A stretch of 64,000 bases of DNA from Pseudomonas koreensis (GCF_012986595.1 NZ_JAAQYM010000010.1:1-64000); one strand, 5' to 3'. Counted from the stretch's first letter, positions 26,139 through 35,190 are shown. Notes: generated by a model not told the origin, from the letters alone. Translations and numbers: made by a program.

Positions 26139-26511
26139 TCGGTTGCTCCCAAAGTAGGTGTTCCACGTTTATTTTTTTAAGATCGGCGCTCTGGTGTGGC
26201 GCCTTTTTTCGTCGCTGCAAAAGTCATCCGACCGGTCAGCTTTGATGCTGTTAGCAAGAGCTGAGCCAAGGCTTTCGAAAAGCAAAAAAACGCCCGTTCG
26301 GCTGCTGAAAAACAGTCGATTGCGCGTGTTTTCGGGATGCCTCGGTACTGACCGGGGCCGGGATAAGTTGGCCCGTTGGTCAGGAATTAAATTCGGGCTT
26401 TTTTTTAGACCGAATTCAAGAGGCCGCGGAGAATACTGACTCCTCGGCCAGGTCTCAAGTGCCCCGCAACAGAGCACCGACGACAGGTATGGGGCACGGT
26501 TGCGGGCCATC
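26139..26511. other. Intergenic stretch between the two Tsx-like porin genes
   Basis: About 370 bases without a supported gene, AT-rich near the downstream porin start, so a separate promoter for copy 1 is likely. An AATTCGG / CCGAATT hairpin (26390-26416) carries a T-rich loop, and a GTGCCCCGCAAC / GGGGCACGGTTGCGG imperfect inverted repeat lies at about 26458-26506, just behind copy 2. Confidence 0.5.
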
Positions 26512-27297
26512 TTAGAAGTGCACCTTCACCAGCAGGCTGGCGGTGTTCTGGTTGGTGTCGAGGTTGTGGCTGCTTTCGACTCCGTACTTGTTCTTCCAGT
26601 AGCTGTACTCGGTGCCGACGTACAGTTGCTTGTGGCTCCAGCCCAAGGCTTTGCCCAGGTCGTATTTGATCTGCGGATTGATGTGCAGATTGGCGTGGTA
26701 GGTGCCGCGCGAGTTCTGGTCGTTGTCGACAACCCAGTCCAGATAGCCATCGATCAGCAGGTCGGAATTGCCCAGCGGCACGCTGTACGACCAGCCCGGG
26801 GTGATCTGCCATACGCCGTCACCAGGGCGCGGGCCTTCGGTCTGGCGACGGAAGATGTTCAGGGTCACGTAGTTGAAGCCGGGCACCTTGAGGTCGAAGC
26901 CGGGGCCGATCAGGTAGGCCTCGCTGTCGCCCTCGCCGTACTCGTAGGTCATCGCCAGCAGCACGTCCTTGATCGGGCCGAACTCGATTTTCTGGTCGAA
27001 GATCTTGCCGAACGACAAGCGCGGGGTGAATTCGCCGTAGAAGGTGTGCGGGCCTTTATTGCGGTCTTCCTGACCGTTGTAGAAGATCTTGTCGACGAAC
27101 AGAAAGTTGTCGCCGTACTTCCACTTGTCGGCGTGCTCGAACGTCACCGTCTGCTGGATCGACGGATTGATCGCGAAGTTCTTGCCGTACAGATAGCTGA
27201 GGCTGTTGGTCTGCCACAGCAGTAAATCGCCGGCCATGGCCTGACTCGCGGCCAGCAGGCCGCCACTCAACAGAACGTTGGTTTGCGTGCGAATCAT
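26512..27297 (-). CDS. Tsx-like outer-membrane nucleoside channel (OmpK family), copy 2
   Basis: A 261-residue paralogue of the neighbouring porin, identical in length and with the same landmarks: signal peptide ending A-M-A-G-D, Y-L-Y-G-K-N-F, F-G-P-I-K-D-V-L-L-A-M-T-Y-E and the C-terminal L-V-K-V-H-F. By eye roughly two thirds of residues agree, so this is an old tandem duplication. It lies downstream of the purine permease gene, which makes purine or nucleoside entry its likely role. Confidence 0.88.
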   Translation of the reverse strand: MIRTQTNVLLSGGLLAASQAMAGDLLLWQTNSLSYLYGKNFAINPSIQQTVTFEHADKWKYGDNFLFVDKIFYNGQEDRNKGPHTFYGEFTPRLSFGKIFDQKIEFGPIKDVLLAMTYEYGEGDSEAYLIGPGFDLKVPGFNYVTLNIFRRQTEGPRPGDGVWQITPGWSYSVPLGNSDLLIDGYLDWVVDNDQNSRGTYHANLHINPQIKYDLGKALGWSHKQLYVGTEYSYWKNKYGVESSHNLDTNQNTASLLVKVHF

Positions 27298-27347
27298 CTG
27301 TTGCTCCCTCTTGTTTTTATTGTTGAGGCAGGGTGTTGCACGTCCCC

Positions 27348-27437
27348 TGTGGGAGCGAGCCTGCTCGCGAAGAGGGCGTGTCAGTCGCCATCACTGTTTA
27401 ATGACACAGCGCTTTCGCGAGCAGGCTCGCTCCCACA
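27348..27437. repeat. REP inverted pair, GTGGGAGCGAGCCTGCTCGCGA family
   Basis: Two facing copies about 45 bases apart, between the permease gene and porin copy 2. Confidence 0.9.
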
Positions 27438-27456
27438 AGGTTTTGGGGTGACTTCC

Positions 27457-28815
27457 TTAATGCTGATGCGCGTGACAGTCGTTGATCGCTGCGCGCTCGG
27501 CGCCGCCGAGGATGTTGAACAGCAGGTTCAGCGTCAGTGCGCTGAGCGTGGCCATGGCGATGCCGCTGTGGGTGATCGGGCTCATCCACATCGGCAGATG
27601 CGCGAAGAACTCCGGACGCACCACCGGGATCAGGCCCATGCCGATGCTCACTGCCACCAGCAACTGGTTGCGCCGGTCACCGATGTCGGCTTCCTGGAGG
27701 ATCTTGATTCCGGTCGCGGCAACCATGCCGAACATCGCAATCGCCGCACCGCCCAACACCGCTGGCGGAATCGACGCCACGAGGAACGCGGCTTTCGGCA
27801 GCAGGCTCAGCACGATCAGCAGGCCACCGGCGACGATGGTTACCGAGCGGCAGCGCACGCCGGTCATCTGCACCAGGCCGATGTTCTGCGCGAACGAGGA
27901 GTGGGTGAAGGTGTTGAAGAAACCGGCCACGAAGGAGGCGCCGGCATCGCACAGCAGGCCGCGTCGCAGCATCCGTGGGCAGACTTCCTGGCCGGTGATC
28001 TTGCCCAGCGCCAGGAACATCCCGGTGGACTCGACGAAAATGATCACCACCACCAGGCACATCGACAGGATCGGTGCGAGTTCGAATTTCGGCATGCCGA
28101 AGTGCAGCGGGGTGACGAACTGAATCCATGGCGCGTTGGCCATGCCGCTCAGGTCGACCATGCCGATCACGCCGCAGAGCACGTAGCCGATGCACATGCC
28201 GATCAGTACGGAAATGTTGACCCAGAAACCGCGCATGAAGCGATGGATCAGCAGAATGGTCGCCAGCACCAGGGCGGCGATGGCCAGATAAACCGGTGAA
28301 CCGAATTGCGCTGCGGCGGCACCGCCACCGGCCCAGTTCACGGCCACGGGGAACAGCGACAGACCGATCGAGGTGATGACCGTGCCAGTGACCAGCGGCG
28401 GGAAGAAGCGCACGACCTTGGACATGAACGGCGCGATGAGCATGCCGAAGAATCCGGCAGCGATTGTTGCGCCGAAGATGCCTTGCAGACCGATACCGGG
28501 CATGCCGGCCATGGCGACCATGCTGCCGACCGCGGCAAAACTGGCGCCCATCATCACCGGCATGCGGATGCCCATCGGGCCGATACCCAGCGACTGGACA
28601 ATGGTGGCGACGCCAGCGACCAGCAGGTCAGCGTTGATCAGGAAGGCAATTTCTTCACGACTCAGGCCAGCGGCCTGTCCGATGATCAGCGGCACCGCGA
28701 TGGCACCGCCGTACATCAGCAGAACATGTTGCAAACCGACCAGGATCAGTTGCAAAAGGGGCAAACGCTGAATGGCGGGTGCGTCGGGGATGCGCGCTTT
28801 GGACAGCTCGGACAT
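27457..28815 (-). CDS. NCS2 family purine permease (urate/xanthine type)
   Basis: A 452-residue inner-membrane symporter with about 14 hydrophobic segments. The family landmark Q-H in L-V-G-L-Q-H-V-L-L-M-Y-G-G lies in the first segment, and the substrate-binding F-V-E-S-T-G-M-F and Q-M-T-G-V-R-C-R-S-V pieces are present. These are features of the XanQ/UacT branch for xanthine or urate with a proton. Its position behind puuD in the urate operon favours urate. Substrate is inferred. Confidence 0.88.
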   Translation of the reverse strand: MSELSKARIPDAPAIQRLPLLQLILVGLQHVLLMYGGAIAVPLIIGQAAGLSREEIAFLINADLLVAGVATIVQSLGIGPMGIRMPVMMGASFAAVGSMVAMAGMPGIGLQGIFGATIAAGFFGMLIAPFMSKVVRFFPPLVTGTVITSIGLSLFPVAVNWAGGGAAAAQFGSPVYLAIAALVLATILLIHRFMRGFWVNISVLIGMCIGYVLCGVIGMVDLSGMANAPWIQFVTPLHFGMPKFELAPILSMCLVVVIIFVESTGMFLALGKITGQEVCPRMLRRGLLCDAGASFVAGFFNTFTHSSFAQNIGLVQMTGVRCRSVTIVAGGLLIVLSLLPKAAFLVASIPPAVLGGAAIAMFGMVAATGIKILQEADIGDRRNQLLVAVSIGMGLIPVVRPEFFAHLPMWMSPITHSGIAMATLSALTLNLLFNILGGAERAAINDCHAHQH

Positions 28816-28908
28816 GCAACACCTCGGATCTTTTTATTCTTGTGATTGAACAGCTGCCGGGTGGCTCACAGCTGTTGCTTTGCATCAGGTAAAACCGCGT
28901 TAAGGCGA

Positions 28909-28972
28909 TTCGCGAGCAGGCTCGCTCCCACAGGAAATGCGCGATCTCTGTGGGAGCGAGCCTGCTCGCGAA
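28909..28972. repeat. REP inverted pair, GTGGGAGCGAGCCTGCTCGCGA family
   Basis: Two outward-facing copies close together, inside the urate operon between puuD and the permease gene. Confidence 0.9.
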
Positions 28973-28982
28973 GCTTTGTTGC

Positions 28983-30305
28983 TTAGTTGGTCTGTGCTCC
29001 CTGGGCGATCCAGGCACCGATCAGGTCACGTTCCTGCTGGGTCATCTGCGTGATGTTGCCCAGTGGCATGATCTGTGTGGTGATGGCTTGCGCCTGGATC
29101 CGCGCCGCGTTCTGGCGGATCTGCTCGGGGGTGTCGAACATCACACCGGCGGGCGCCGCACTGAACAGCGGGCTGGTTGGTTTGGCCGAGTGGCAAACCG
29201 CGCAGCGTTCCTGGATCACGTTGTGCACCTTGTCGAACGCAGGACCGGCGTTGGACGCTTGCGCCGGTGCAGCAGCAGGGGCCGCCGGAGCGGCTGGCGC
29301 TGCAGGTGCCGCCGCTTCAGCCGGTTTCGCGCCACCGCCCAGTGCCGTTTCCGGCAGCGGCTGGTACTCGATTTTCGCGGGTGCCTTGGCCACGTCCGGC
29401 GCGGTCGGCATCGGCGCAGGGCCGGTGACGTACGCCAGGGTGATCATGCCCACCGCTGCCACTGGCAGGGTCCAGGCAAACTTGTGGCTGTCATGACGGG
29501 TGTTGAAGTAGTGACGCACCAACACCGCCAACACCGCGATCCCGGCCAGGATCAGCCAGTTGTACTGGCTGCCATAAGTGCTCGGGAAGTGGTTGCTGAT
29601 CATGATGAACAGCACCGGCAGGGTGAAGTAGTTGTTGTGACGCGAACGCAGCAGGCCCTTGGCTGGCAGCGCCGGGTCCGGCGTACGGTTCTCGGCGATG
29701 GCCGCGACCAGTGCACGCTGCGCCGGCATGATGATGCGGAACACGTTGCCGACCATGATGGTGCCGATGATCGCGCCGACGTGCAGGTACGCACCACGAC
29801 CGCTGAACACTTTGCTGAAGCCATACGCCGCGCCGATGATCAGCACGAACAGGATGAAGCCGAGCAGGGCGGGTTTCTTGCCCAGTGCCGAATCGCAGAG
29901 GAAGTCGTAGATGAACCAGCCGGCGATCAGCGAACCGATGCCGATGGCCACGCCTTCAGGACCGGTCAGGCCGCTGCCGGGTGCCACGAGGTAGAGCACG
30001 GGGTTGGAGTAGAACACCACGCACAGAAGCGCGATCCCCGACATCCAGGTGAAGTAGGCTTCCCATTTGAACCAGTGCAGGTTCTCCGGCATCGACGGTG
30101 GGGCCAGTTTGTATTTTTCCAGGTGATAGATACCGCCGCCGTGGATCGCCCACAGATCACCGGCCAGGCCGGTTTTCGGGTTGACGCGGTTGAGGTTGTT
30201 CTCCAGCCAGACGAAGTAGAACGACGCGCCGATCCAGGCCACGCCAGTGATCATGTGAACCCAGCGCACGCTCAGGTTCAGCCATTCCAACAGATGTGCT
30301 TCCAC
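28983..30305 (-). CDS. puuD: Membrane-bound urate hydroxylase PuuD with cytochrome c domain
   Basis: A 440-residue protein oxidising urate to 5-hydroxyisourate with electrons passed to the respiratory chain. The N-terminal 290 residues form a membrane domain of about eight helices with W-V-H-M-I-T-G-V-A-W-I-G near the start. A Pro/Ala-rich linker (about 310-355) leads to a cytochrome c domain with the haem site C-A-V-C-H starting at 368 and the likely Met ligand in I-M-P-L-G-N near 415. This fusion is the hallmark of PuuD and replaces the soluble peroxide-forming uricase. Confidence 0.95.
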   Translation of the reverse strand: MEAHLLEWLNLSVRWVHMITGVAWIGASFYFVWLENNLNRVNPKTGLAGDLWAIHGGGIYHLEKYKLAPPSMPENLHWFKWEAYFTWMSGIALLCVVFYSNPVLYLVAPGSGLTGPEGVAIGIGSLIAGWFIYDFLCDSALGKKPALLGFILFVLIIGAAYGFSKVFSGRGAYLHVGAIIGTIMVGNVFRIIMPAQRALVAAIAENRTPDPALPAKGLLRSRHNNYFTLPVLFIMISNHFPSTYGSQYNWLILAGIAVLAVLVRHYFNTRHDSHKFAWTLPVAAVGMITLAYVTGPAPMPTAPDVAKAPAKIEYQPLPETALGGGAKPAEAAAPAAPAAPAAPAAAPAQASNAGPAFDKVHNVIQERCAVCHSAKPTSPLFSAAPAGVMFDTPEQIRQNAARIQAQAITTQIMPLGNITQMTQQERDLIGAWIAQGAQTN

Positions 30306-30356
30306 AGTCTTTACCTCTCGCCTGCCACTCTTGTTGTCGAGTGATCAGACCTTCTC

Positions 30357-30860
30357 TTATTGGTGGGGGGCGAGGATCAAACGCTCATCCTCTTTGAAAA
30401 AATGCTCATCGCAGTTATTGCCTGTGCCACTGCGATCAACCACCAGGAAGTCATCCCGCTTTTCGATCGTCAGCACCGGGTGGTGCCAGACGCCGCGATG
30501 GTAATTGATGCCCTGCCTGCCGTTGGTGACGAAGGCGCGGACCAAGCCTGATACAGGTACATCGCCAAGTGGCGCGACCACGATCAGAAAGGGGTTGCCG
30601 AGCAGCGGAATGAAAGCCTGGCTGCCCAGCGGATGGCGTTCCAGCATGCTCACGGTCAGCGGCATGTCCTGCGCGTCGGCGCGGAAGATGCTGATGATCG
30701 CGTTGTCCTCAGGCGTAGCGGTTTCGACCGTCGCCAGTTTATGGAAGCGCATGGTCGAACCGTTGTTGATCATGAAGTGATCGCTGCCGTCGGTTTCGAT
30801 CACGTCACCGAAGGGGGCGAAGGCTTCTTTGGTCAGCGGTTCAATCTGTAGTGTGCGCAT
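30357..30860 (-). CDS. allA: Ureidoglycolate lyase AllA
   Basis: A 167-residue cupin-like enzyme that splits ureidoglycolate into glyoxylate and urea, the last step of the pathway coded here. The beginning M-R-T-L-Q-I-E-P-L-T with F-A-P-F-G-D-V-I-E and the C-terminal Y-H-R-G-V-W-H-H-P near residue 120 are typical. The frame is open further upstream into a REP element, so the ATG at 30860 is used. It lies 51 bases before puuD. Confidence 0.93.
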   Translation of the reverse strand: MRTLQIEPLTKEAFAPFGDVIETDGSDHFMINNGSTMRFHKLATVETATPEDNAIISIFRADAQDMPLTVSMLERHPLGSQAFIPLLGNPFLIVVAPLGDVPVSGLVRAFVTNGRQGINYHRGVWHHPVLTIEKRDDFLVVDRSGTGNNCDEHFFKEDERLILAPHQ

Positions 30861-30904
30861 GCTGTTCTTCTTATCCGGATTCTGTGTTGACTGTTCTGAC
30901 GCTT

Positions 30905-30967
30905 TCGCGAGCAGGCTCGCTCCCACCCTTGGAATGCAATCCCCTGTGGGAGCGAGCCTGCTCGCGA
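30905..30967. repeat. REP inverted pair, GTGGGAGCGAGCCTGCTCGCGA family
   Basis: Two outward-facing copies inside the urate operon between the allantoicase gene and allA. Confidence 0.9.
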
Positions 30968-30980
30968 ATGGCTTCACTGC

Positions 30981-31976
30981 TTATTTAGCGACCTTGCCGA
31001 GAACGCGCAGGCGACTCACACCACCGTCCGGGAACACATTCAGGCGGATGTGGGTGATCGGGCCCAGTGCCTTGATCTGCTCGACGAAGGTGTGTTCGGC
31101 GTGCATTTCCAGCTTCTGGCTCGGCAGCAGTTCACGCCAGAACAGCGACTGGGTTTCGATCTGGCTGTCGGTGCCGCCCTTGACGAACGCGCCCTGGATC
31201 GAGCAGGTGTCCGGGTAGTTGCCCTTGAAGTGCAGGGTGTCGACGATGATTTTTTCGATCTCGCCCGGGTGGCCCAGTGCGACGATCACCCAGTCATTGC
31301 CTGGCGTGCGACGACGTGCGGTTTCCCAGCCGTCGCCCATGTTGATGCCACGGCCCGGATTGAGGATGTTGCTCATGCGACCGAAGTGTTCGTCGGAGCA
31401 GGCGAGGGCGCGGCCACCGTTGAGGGCAGCAGCCAGGTCGACCTGTTCGTTGTCGCCAACAGCGGACCAGTCGCGGAACGGAATGCCGTACACGCGCAGA
31501 CGGGCCACACCGCCATCCGGGTAGATGTTGAAGCGCAGGTGGCTGAAGGCTTTGTCGTTGCTGATTTCGTGGTAGTGGTGGCTGTTGCCCTGCAGCTCGA
31601 CGGCCGACAGCACTTCAGTCCACTGGGTGTTTTCGTCCGGCTCGCCCGAGGCCAGGAAGCACGCTTCCAGCGAGGCCGATGGCGGGAAGTTGCCGGTGAA
31701 GAATGAAGTGTCGATGTCCACGCCTTTGATCGAACCCGGTACGCCCAGGCGGATCACCGCGCTGTCGTAGCCTTCAAAGCGCTTGCGACGCGATTCCCAG
31801 CCGTCCATCCACTTGCCGTTGTCGTCGAACACACCCTCCTTCCACACGGCCGGGGTCGGCTGAAACAGACGATTGGCGTCTGCGAACCAGTCATCGGTGA
31901 CCGAGATGATTTTGGTGCCCAGACGGGCATCGGCCAGGTTGACGAACTTCTCGAAAGGTACGGCGTAAGCTTTCAT
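30981..31976 (-). CDS. alc: Allantoicase
   Basis: A 331-residue enzyme hydrolysing allantoate to ureidoglycolate and urea. It has the two repeated jelly-roll halves of the family: G-W-E-S-R-R-K-R near residue 60 and G-W-E-T-A-R-R-R-T-P-G near 225, and the repeated phrases L-R-F-N-I-Y-P-D-G-G-V-A-R-L-R-V-Y-G and L-N-V-F-P-D-G-G-V-S-R-L-R-V. Length is normal. It stands third in the urate operon. Confidence 0.95.
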   Translation of the reverse strand: MKAYAVPFEKFVNLADARLGTKIISVTDDWFADANRLFQPTPAVWKEGVFDDNGKWMDGWESRRKRFEGYDSAVIRLGVPGSIKGVDIDTSFFTGNFPPSASLEACFLASGEPDENTQWTEVLSAVELQGNSHHYHEISNDKAFSHLRFNIYPDGGVARLRVYGIPFRDWSAVGDNEQVDLAAALNGGRALACSDEHFGRMSNILNPGRGINMGDGWETARRRTPGNDWVIVALGHPGEIEKIIVDTLHFKGNYPDTCSIQGAFVKGGTDSQIETQSLFWRELLPSQKLEMHAEHTFVEQIKALGPITHIRLNVFPDGGVSRLRVLGKVAK

Positions 31977-32064
31977 TCTTCTTGTCTGCCTTTAATAAGT
32001 TGGCTGGGGATGCTTGCAAGACCCTGGGTGCTCTCCGCGTCTGATGCACTCGGGTCAGGCTTCG

Positions 32065-32580
32065 CTAAAGAGTCAGTAAACGGAACAGGGCGATCTTGTT
32101 GATCTCCGCCAGCGCGCATTTGAATTCGGTGTCGACCGAGTTGTGAATGCGCGTTTCGAACGCCGCGAGGATCTGATGCCGGTTGCTGCCTTTTACCGCC
32201 ATGATGAAGGGAAACTTGAACTTGGCCTTGTAGGCGTCGTTCAGCTCGGTGAAGCGCTGGAACTCTTCGGCCGTGCATTGGTGAATACCGGCGCCCGCCT
32301 GTTCATTGGTGCTGGCTTCGGTCAGTTGGCCCTGGACGGCAGCTTTGCCGGCCAGGTCCGGGTGAGCATTGATCAACGCCAGCTGACTGGCGTGATCGGC
32401 GCTCAACAGGATGTCGCTCATGCGCTGGTGCAGGGTTTCGATCTCGTCGATCGACGCGTCCACGCCCAGGTCATAGGCCTTCTCGGCCACCCATGGCGAA
32501 TGTTCGTAGATGTCGGCGAAGGCTTTGACGAAGGCGTCGCGGCTCAGGCTCGACGGTTGCAGGGTTTGAAAGCGGCTCAT
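32065..32580 (-). CDS. uraD: OHCU decarboxylase UraD
   Basis: A 171-residue enzyme that decarboxylates 2-oxo-4-hydroxy-4-carboxy-5-ureidoimidazoline to (S)-allantoin. The catalytic His lies in N-A-H-P-D-L-A-G-K-A near residue 75, and the C-terminal F-P-F-I-M-A-V-K-G and E-I-N-K-I-A pieces agree. Its ATG overlaps the puuE stop by four bases (ATGA), so the two are coupled. Confidence 0.94.
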   Translation of the reverse strand: MSRFQTLQPSSLSRDAFVKAFADIYEHSPWVAEKAYDLGVDASIDEIETLHQRMSDILLSADHASQLALINAHPDLAGKAAVQGQLTEASTNEQAGAGIHQCTAEEFQRFTELNDAYKAKFKFPFIMAVKGSNRHQILAAFETRIHNSVDTEFKCALAEINKIALFRLLTL

Positions 32581-33503
32581 TTGGCGGCCCCTTGGTACGG
32601 GTGGGTTTCGTGCCAGTGGCGCGCGATGTCGACGCGACGGCTGAACCACACCTGTTCATGACTTTTGGCGTATTCGATAAAGCGCTTGAGCGAAGCGAGG
32701 CGAGCCGGACGGCCAATCAGGCGGCAGTGCAGGCCGATCGAGAGCATCTTCGGCGCTTCGGCACCTTCGGCGTAGAGCACGTCGAACGCGTCTTTGAGGT
32801 AGTCGAAGAAGTCGTCACCCTTGTTGAAACCCTGAACTTGCGTGAAGCGCATGTCGTTGGTGTCGAGGGTGTACGGGATCACCAGGTGCGGCTTGCCGGT
32901 CGGGTTGTTCGGCTCCCAGTAGGGCAGGTCGTCGTCGTAGGTGTCGCAGTCGTAGAGGAAACCGCCTTCTTCCATCACCAGGCGCCGGGTGTTCGGGCCG
33001 GTGCGGCCGGTGTACCAGCCCAGTGGGCGTTCGCCGGTGAGTTCGGTGAGGATGCGGATCGCTTCGAGCATGTGCTCGCGCTCCTGCGCCTCGTCCATGT
33101 ACTGGTAGTCGATCCAGCGGTAGCCGTGGCTGCAGATCTCGTGGCCGGCCTCGACCATCGCACGGATCACATCCGGATGGCGCTGAGCGGCCATGGCCAC
33201 GGCGAAGATGGTCAGCGGGATGTCGAATTCCTTGAACAGCTTGAGGATCCGCCAGACGCCGGCACGGCTGCCATACTCGTAAAGCGATTCCATGCTCATG
33301 TTGCGCGCGCCTTGCAGCGGCTGGGCGGCAACCATCTCGGAGAGGAAGGCTTCGGACTCTTTGTCACCGTGCAGAATATTGCGCTCGCCACCTTCTTCGT
33401 AGTTGAGCACGAAGGACAGGGCGATGCGGGCATTGCCCGGCCAGTGTGGGTGAGGAGGGTTACTGCCGTAACCGATCAGGTCGCGTGGGTAGTCAGCGCT
33501 CAC
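32577..33503 (-). CDS. puuE: Allantoinase PuuE (polysaccharide-deacetylase fold)
   Basis: A 308-residue enzyme opening the allantoin ring to allantoate; this metal-independent type replaces the classical amidohydrolase AllB. Landmarks are Y-P-R-D-L-I-G-Y-G at the N terminus, L-N-Y-E-E-G-G-E near residue 35, E-I-C-S-H-G-Y-R-W near 125 and I-G-L-H-C-R-L-I-G-R-P near 260. The start is GTG with GGAAG eight bases upstream. It is the first gene of the leftward operon puuE-uraD-alc-allA-puuD-permease. Confidence 0.95.
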   Translation of the reverse strand: MSADYPRDLIGYGSNPPHPHWPGNARIALSFVLNYEEGGERNILHGDKESEAFLSEMVAAQPLQGARNMSMESLYEYGSRAGVWRILKLFKEFDIPLTIFAVAMAAQRHPDVIRAMVEAGHEICSHGYRWIDYQYMDEAQEREHMLEAIRILTELTGERPLGWYTGRTGPNTRRLVMEEGGFLYDCDTYDDDLPYWEPNNPTGKPHLVIPYTLDTNDMRFTQVQGFNKGDDFFDYLKDAFDVLYAEGAEAPKMLSIGLHCRLIGRPARLASLKRFIEYAKSHEQVWFSRRVDIARHWHETHPYQGAAK

Positions 33504-33586
33504 TGCAGTCTTCCTTCTTATTCGTTGACAGAGGGTGTGGCGGCCTGGCGGTGAGTAAGCAGGCTGGCGTCACAGCGATGGGCTGA

Positions 33587-33596
33587 TTGTATACAA
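33587..33596. promoter_or_regulatory. Candidate operator TTGTATACAA upstream of puuE
   Basis: A perfect ten-base palindrome 84 bases before the puuE start. It differs by one base from the sites at 33793 and 36695. The shape resembles operators of FadR/GntR-type repressors. Confidence 0.55.
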
Positions 33597-33792
33597 CTTT
33601 ATTCGCAATTTGTAAGCCTGAATTTTCGCATTTTTCACCGACTGTCATCTTTTGCTGTTAATGGCGTGAGCCTGCAAGAAACCTGCCTGATCAGTCAGCT
33701 AATGGATCGCAGGTTCAATAGCCAGGCACTTGGGGGGCAGATCAAGGGTAAACACCCGAATGGCGGGGGTGATGCGAAAAATGTCGTTTTTA

Positions 33793-33802
33793 TTGTGTAC
33801 AA
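33793..33802. promoter_or_regulatory. Candidate operator TTGTGTACAA upstream of uraH
   Basis: Identical to the site upstream of the AzgA-like permease gene. It lies about 130 bases before uraH, next to an AT-rich run. Confidence 0.55.
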
Positions 33803-33933
33803 TTTTTTTGAAAAGTGTCTTAATCAGTCGCTCGCCGCAGCTTTTCGTGCTCCGAATCGGTGCGGTCTCCTTTTTACCTGACTTCGGGAGGCGCGAAGTC
33901 TGACTGCTCTTTGCGGCCAGGCGCGCAGAATCA

Positions 33934-34287
33934 ATGGGACGTTTGACAACACACGTTTTGGACGCTGCACACGGTTGCCCGGGCAGCTCGATCAAGGTCG
34001 AGCTGTACCGCGTTGAAGGTTCGCACCTGGAATTGGTCGCCAGTGCGATTACCAACAGCGATGGCCGGGTCGATGCGCCGCTGCTGCAAGGCGATGACTA
34101 CCGCACCGGGGTCTATCAAGTGCAGTTCCACGCCGGCGATTACTACCGCGCCCGTGGCGTTCAGCTACCGGAACCGGCGTTCCTCGATGTGGTGGTGCTG
34201 CGGTTCGGCATCAGCGCTGAACAGGATCACTACCACGTGCCGTTGCTGATCTCGCCTTACAGCTATTCCACCTATCGGGGCAGCTGA
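33934..34287 (+). CDS. uraH: 5-hydroxyisourate hydrolase UraH (transthyretin-like)
   Basis: A 117-residue enzyme hydrolysing 5-hydroxyisourate, the PuuD product, to OHCU. The N-terminal T-H-V-L-D-A-A-H-G carries the first active-site His, and the C-terminal Y-R-G-S tetrapeptide is the family signature. There is no signal peptide. It is transcribed away from the rest of the urate genes and ends at its own terminator. Confidence 0.95.
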   Translation: MGRLTTHVLDAAHGCPGSSIKVELYRVEGSHLELVASAITNSDGRVDAPLLQGDDYRTGVYQVQFHAGDYYRARGVQLPEPAFLDVVVLRFGISAEQDHYHVPLLISPYSYSTYRGS

Positions 34288-34345
34288 CCCCCAAGCAGCT
34301 GCCCCCACCGGGAAGCGACTGCGCATATAGCTTCTTTGGTCTTTC

Positions 34346-34371
34346 GCCCGCTCACACTGCGGGCTTTTTTT
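34346..34371 (+). terminator. Rho-independent terminator after uraH
   Basis: Stem GCCCGC / GCGGGC with a seven-base loop followed by seven T. Confidence 0.88.
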
Positions 34372-34403
34372 CGACCCTGAAAAAGTGGTGTCTGGTCTGA
34401 CGC

Positions 34404-34495
34404 CATCGCTGGCAAGCCAGCTCCCACAGTGTCCGGGCCGTACACAAAAAATGTGAGCACCCCTAAACCTGTGGGAGCTGGCTTGCCAGCGATGC
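34404..34495. repeat. REP inverted pair, GTGGGAGCTGGCTTGCCAGCGATG family
   Basis: Two outward-facing copies between the convergent uraH and LysE-type genes. This is a third family, also seen at 38617-38690. Confidence 0.9.
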
Positions 34496-34497
34496 TT

Positions 34498-35124
34498 TTA
34501 ACGGCTCAACAGCGACGCAGCGCCGGCACCACTGAACAACCCGGCACTCACCCGGTTGAACCAGCTCTGCCCCTTGCCGCTACGCAGATACCGCGCCGCG
34601 CCATGCGCGCCCAGCCCGTAAGCCAGTTTGCAGCACAGGTCGAGCACCACCCAGGTCGCAATCATGATCAGCAACTGCGGCAGGAACGGCTGTTGCGCGC
34701 TGAGGAACTGCGGCAGAAACGCGGCGAAGAACAGGATGTCTTTCGGATTGCTCGCACCCAATACGAAGGCGCGCCCAAACAGGGTGCGGAATCGCGGGAC
34801 CGGCGCGGCTTGCGGCACTTCGGCGCCTACCGACGGCTGACGCGATTGCTGCCAGCTCTGCCATGCGAGGTAGAACAGGTACAGCGCGCCGACGATCTTC
34901 AAGGCGCTGAACAGCTGCTCCGACGCCAGCAGCAGGGCGCCGAGGCCCAGCGCCGAGGCGCTGAGCAGGCAGATCGAGGCGATCACGCCGCCAAGAAACG
35001 CCGGGTACGAACGGCGCAAACCGTAGTTCAGGCTGTTGCTGATCATCAGCAATGACAGCGGCCCGGGAATCAGGATCACCACCAATGCAGCGCCGCTGAA
35101 CAGCAGCCAGGTCTCCAGACTCAT
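34498..35124 (-). CDS. LysE/RhtB family amino acid exporter
   Basis: A 208-residue inner-membrane protein with about six hydrophobic segments. The LysE-type start is seen: a first helix followed by I-P-G-P-L-S-L-L-M-I near residue 20. The S-N-P-K-D-I-L-F-F piece near 120 is also typical. Relatives export amino acids or their analogues; substrate unknown. I use the ATG at 35124. It stands between purine genes but I see no functional link. Confidence 0.85.
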   Translation of the reverse strand: MSLETWLLFSGAALVVILIPGPLSLLMISNSLNYGLRRSYPAFLGGVIASICLLSASALGLGALLLASEQLFSALKIVGALYLFYLAWQSWQQSRQPSVGAEVPQAAPVPRFRTLFGRAFVLGASNPKDILFFAAFLPQFLSAQQPFLPQLLIMIATWVVLDLCCKLAYGLGAHGAARYLRSGKGQSWFNRVSAGLFSGAGAASLLSR

Positions 35125-35160
35125 CACTTTCCTCCTCTTTTTGTTGTACTCAAGAATGTG

Positions 35161-35190
35161 CAAAAGCCCCACCCGCGAGGGTGAGGCTGT
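35161..35190 (-). terminator. Rho-independent terminator after the AzgA-like permease gene
   Basis: Stem AGCCTCACCC / GGGTGGGGCT read on the minus strand, with one mismatch, followed by TTTTG. Confidence 0.75.

Larger units (their letters stand above)
33504..33933. other. Divergent control region between puuE and uraH
   Basis: About 430 AT-rich bases with no supported gene. It contains two related palindromes, TTGTATACAA near the puuE side and TTGTGTACAA near the uraH side, given separately. Confidence 0.7.

Noticed and set aside
33666..33881. Small open frame between puuE and uraH
   Set aside because: It covers a candidate operator, lacks a ribosome site and has no protein-like pattern.
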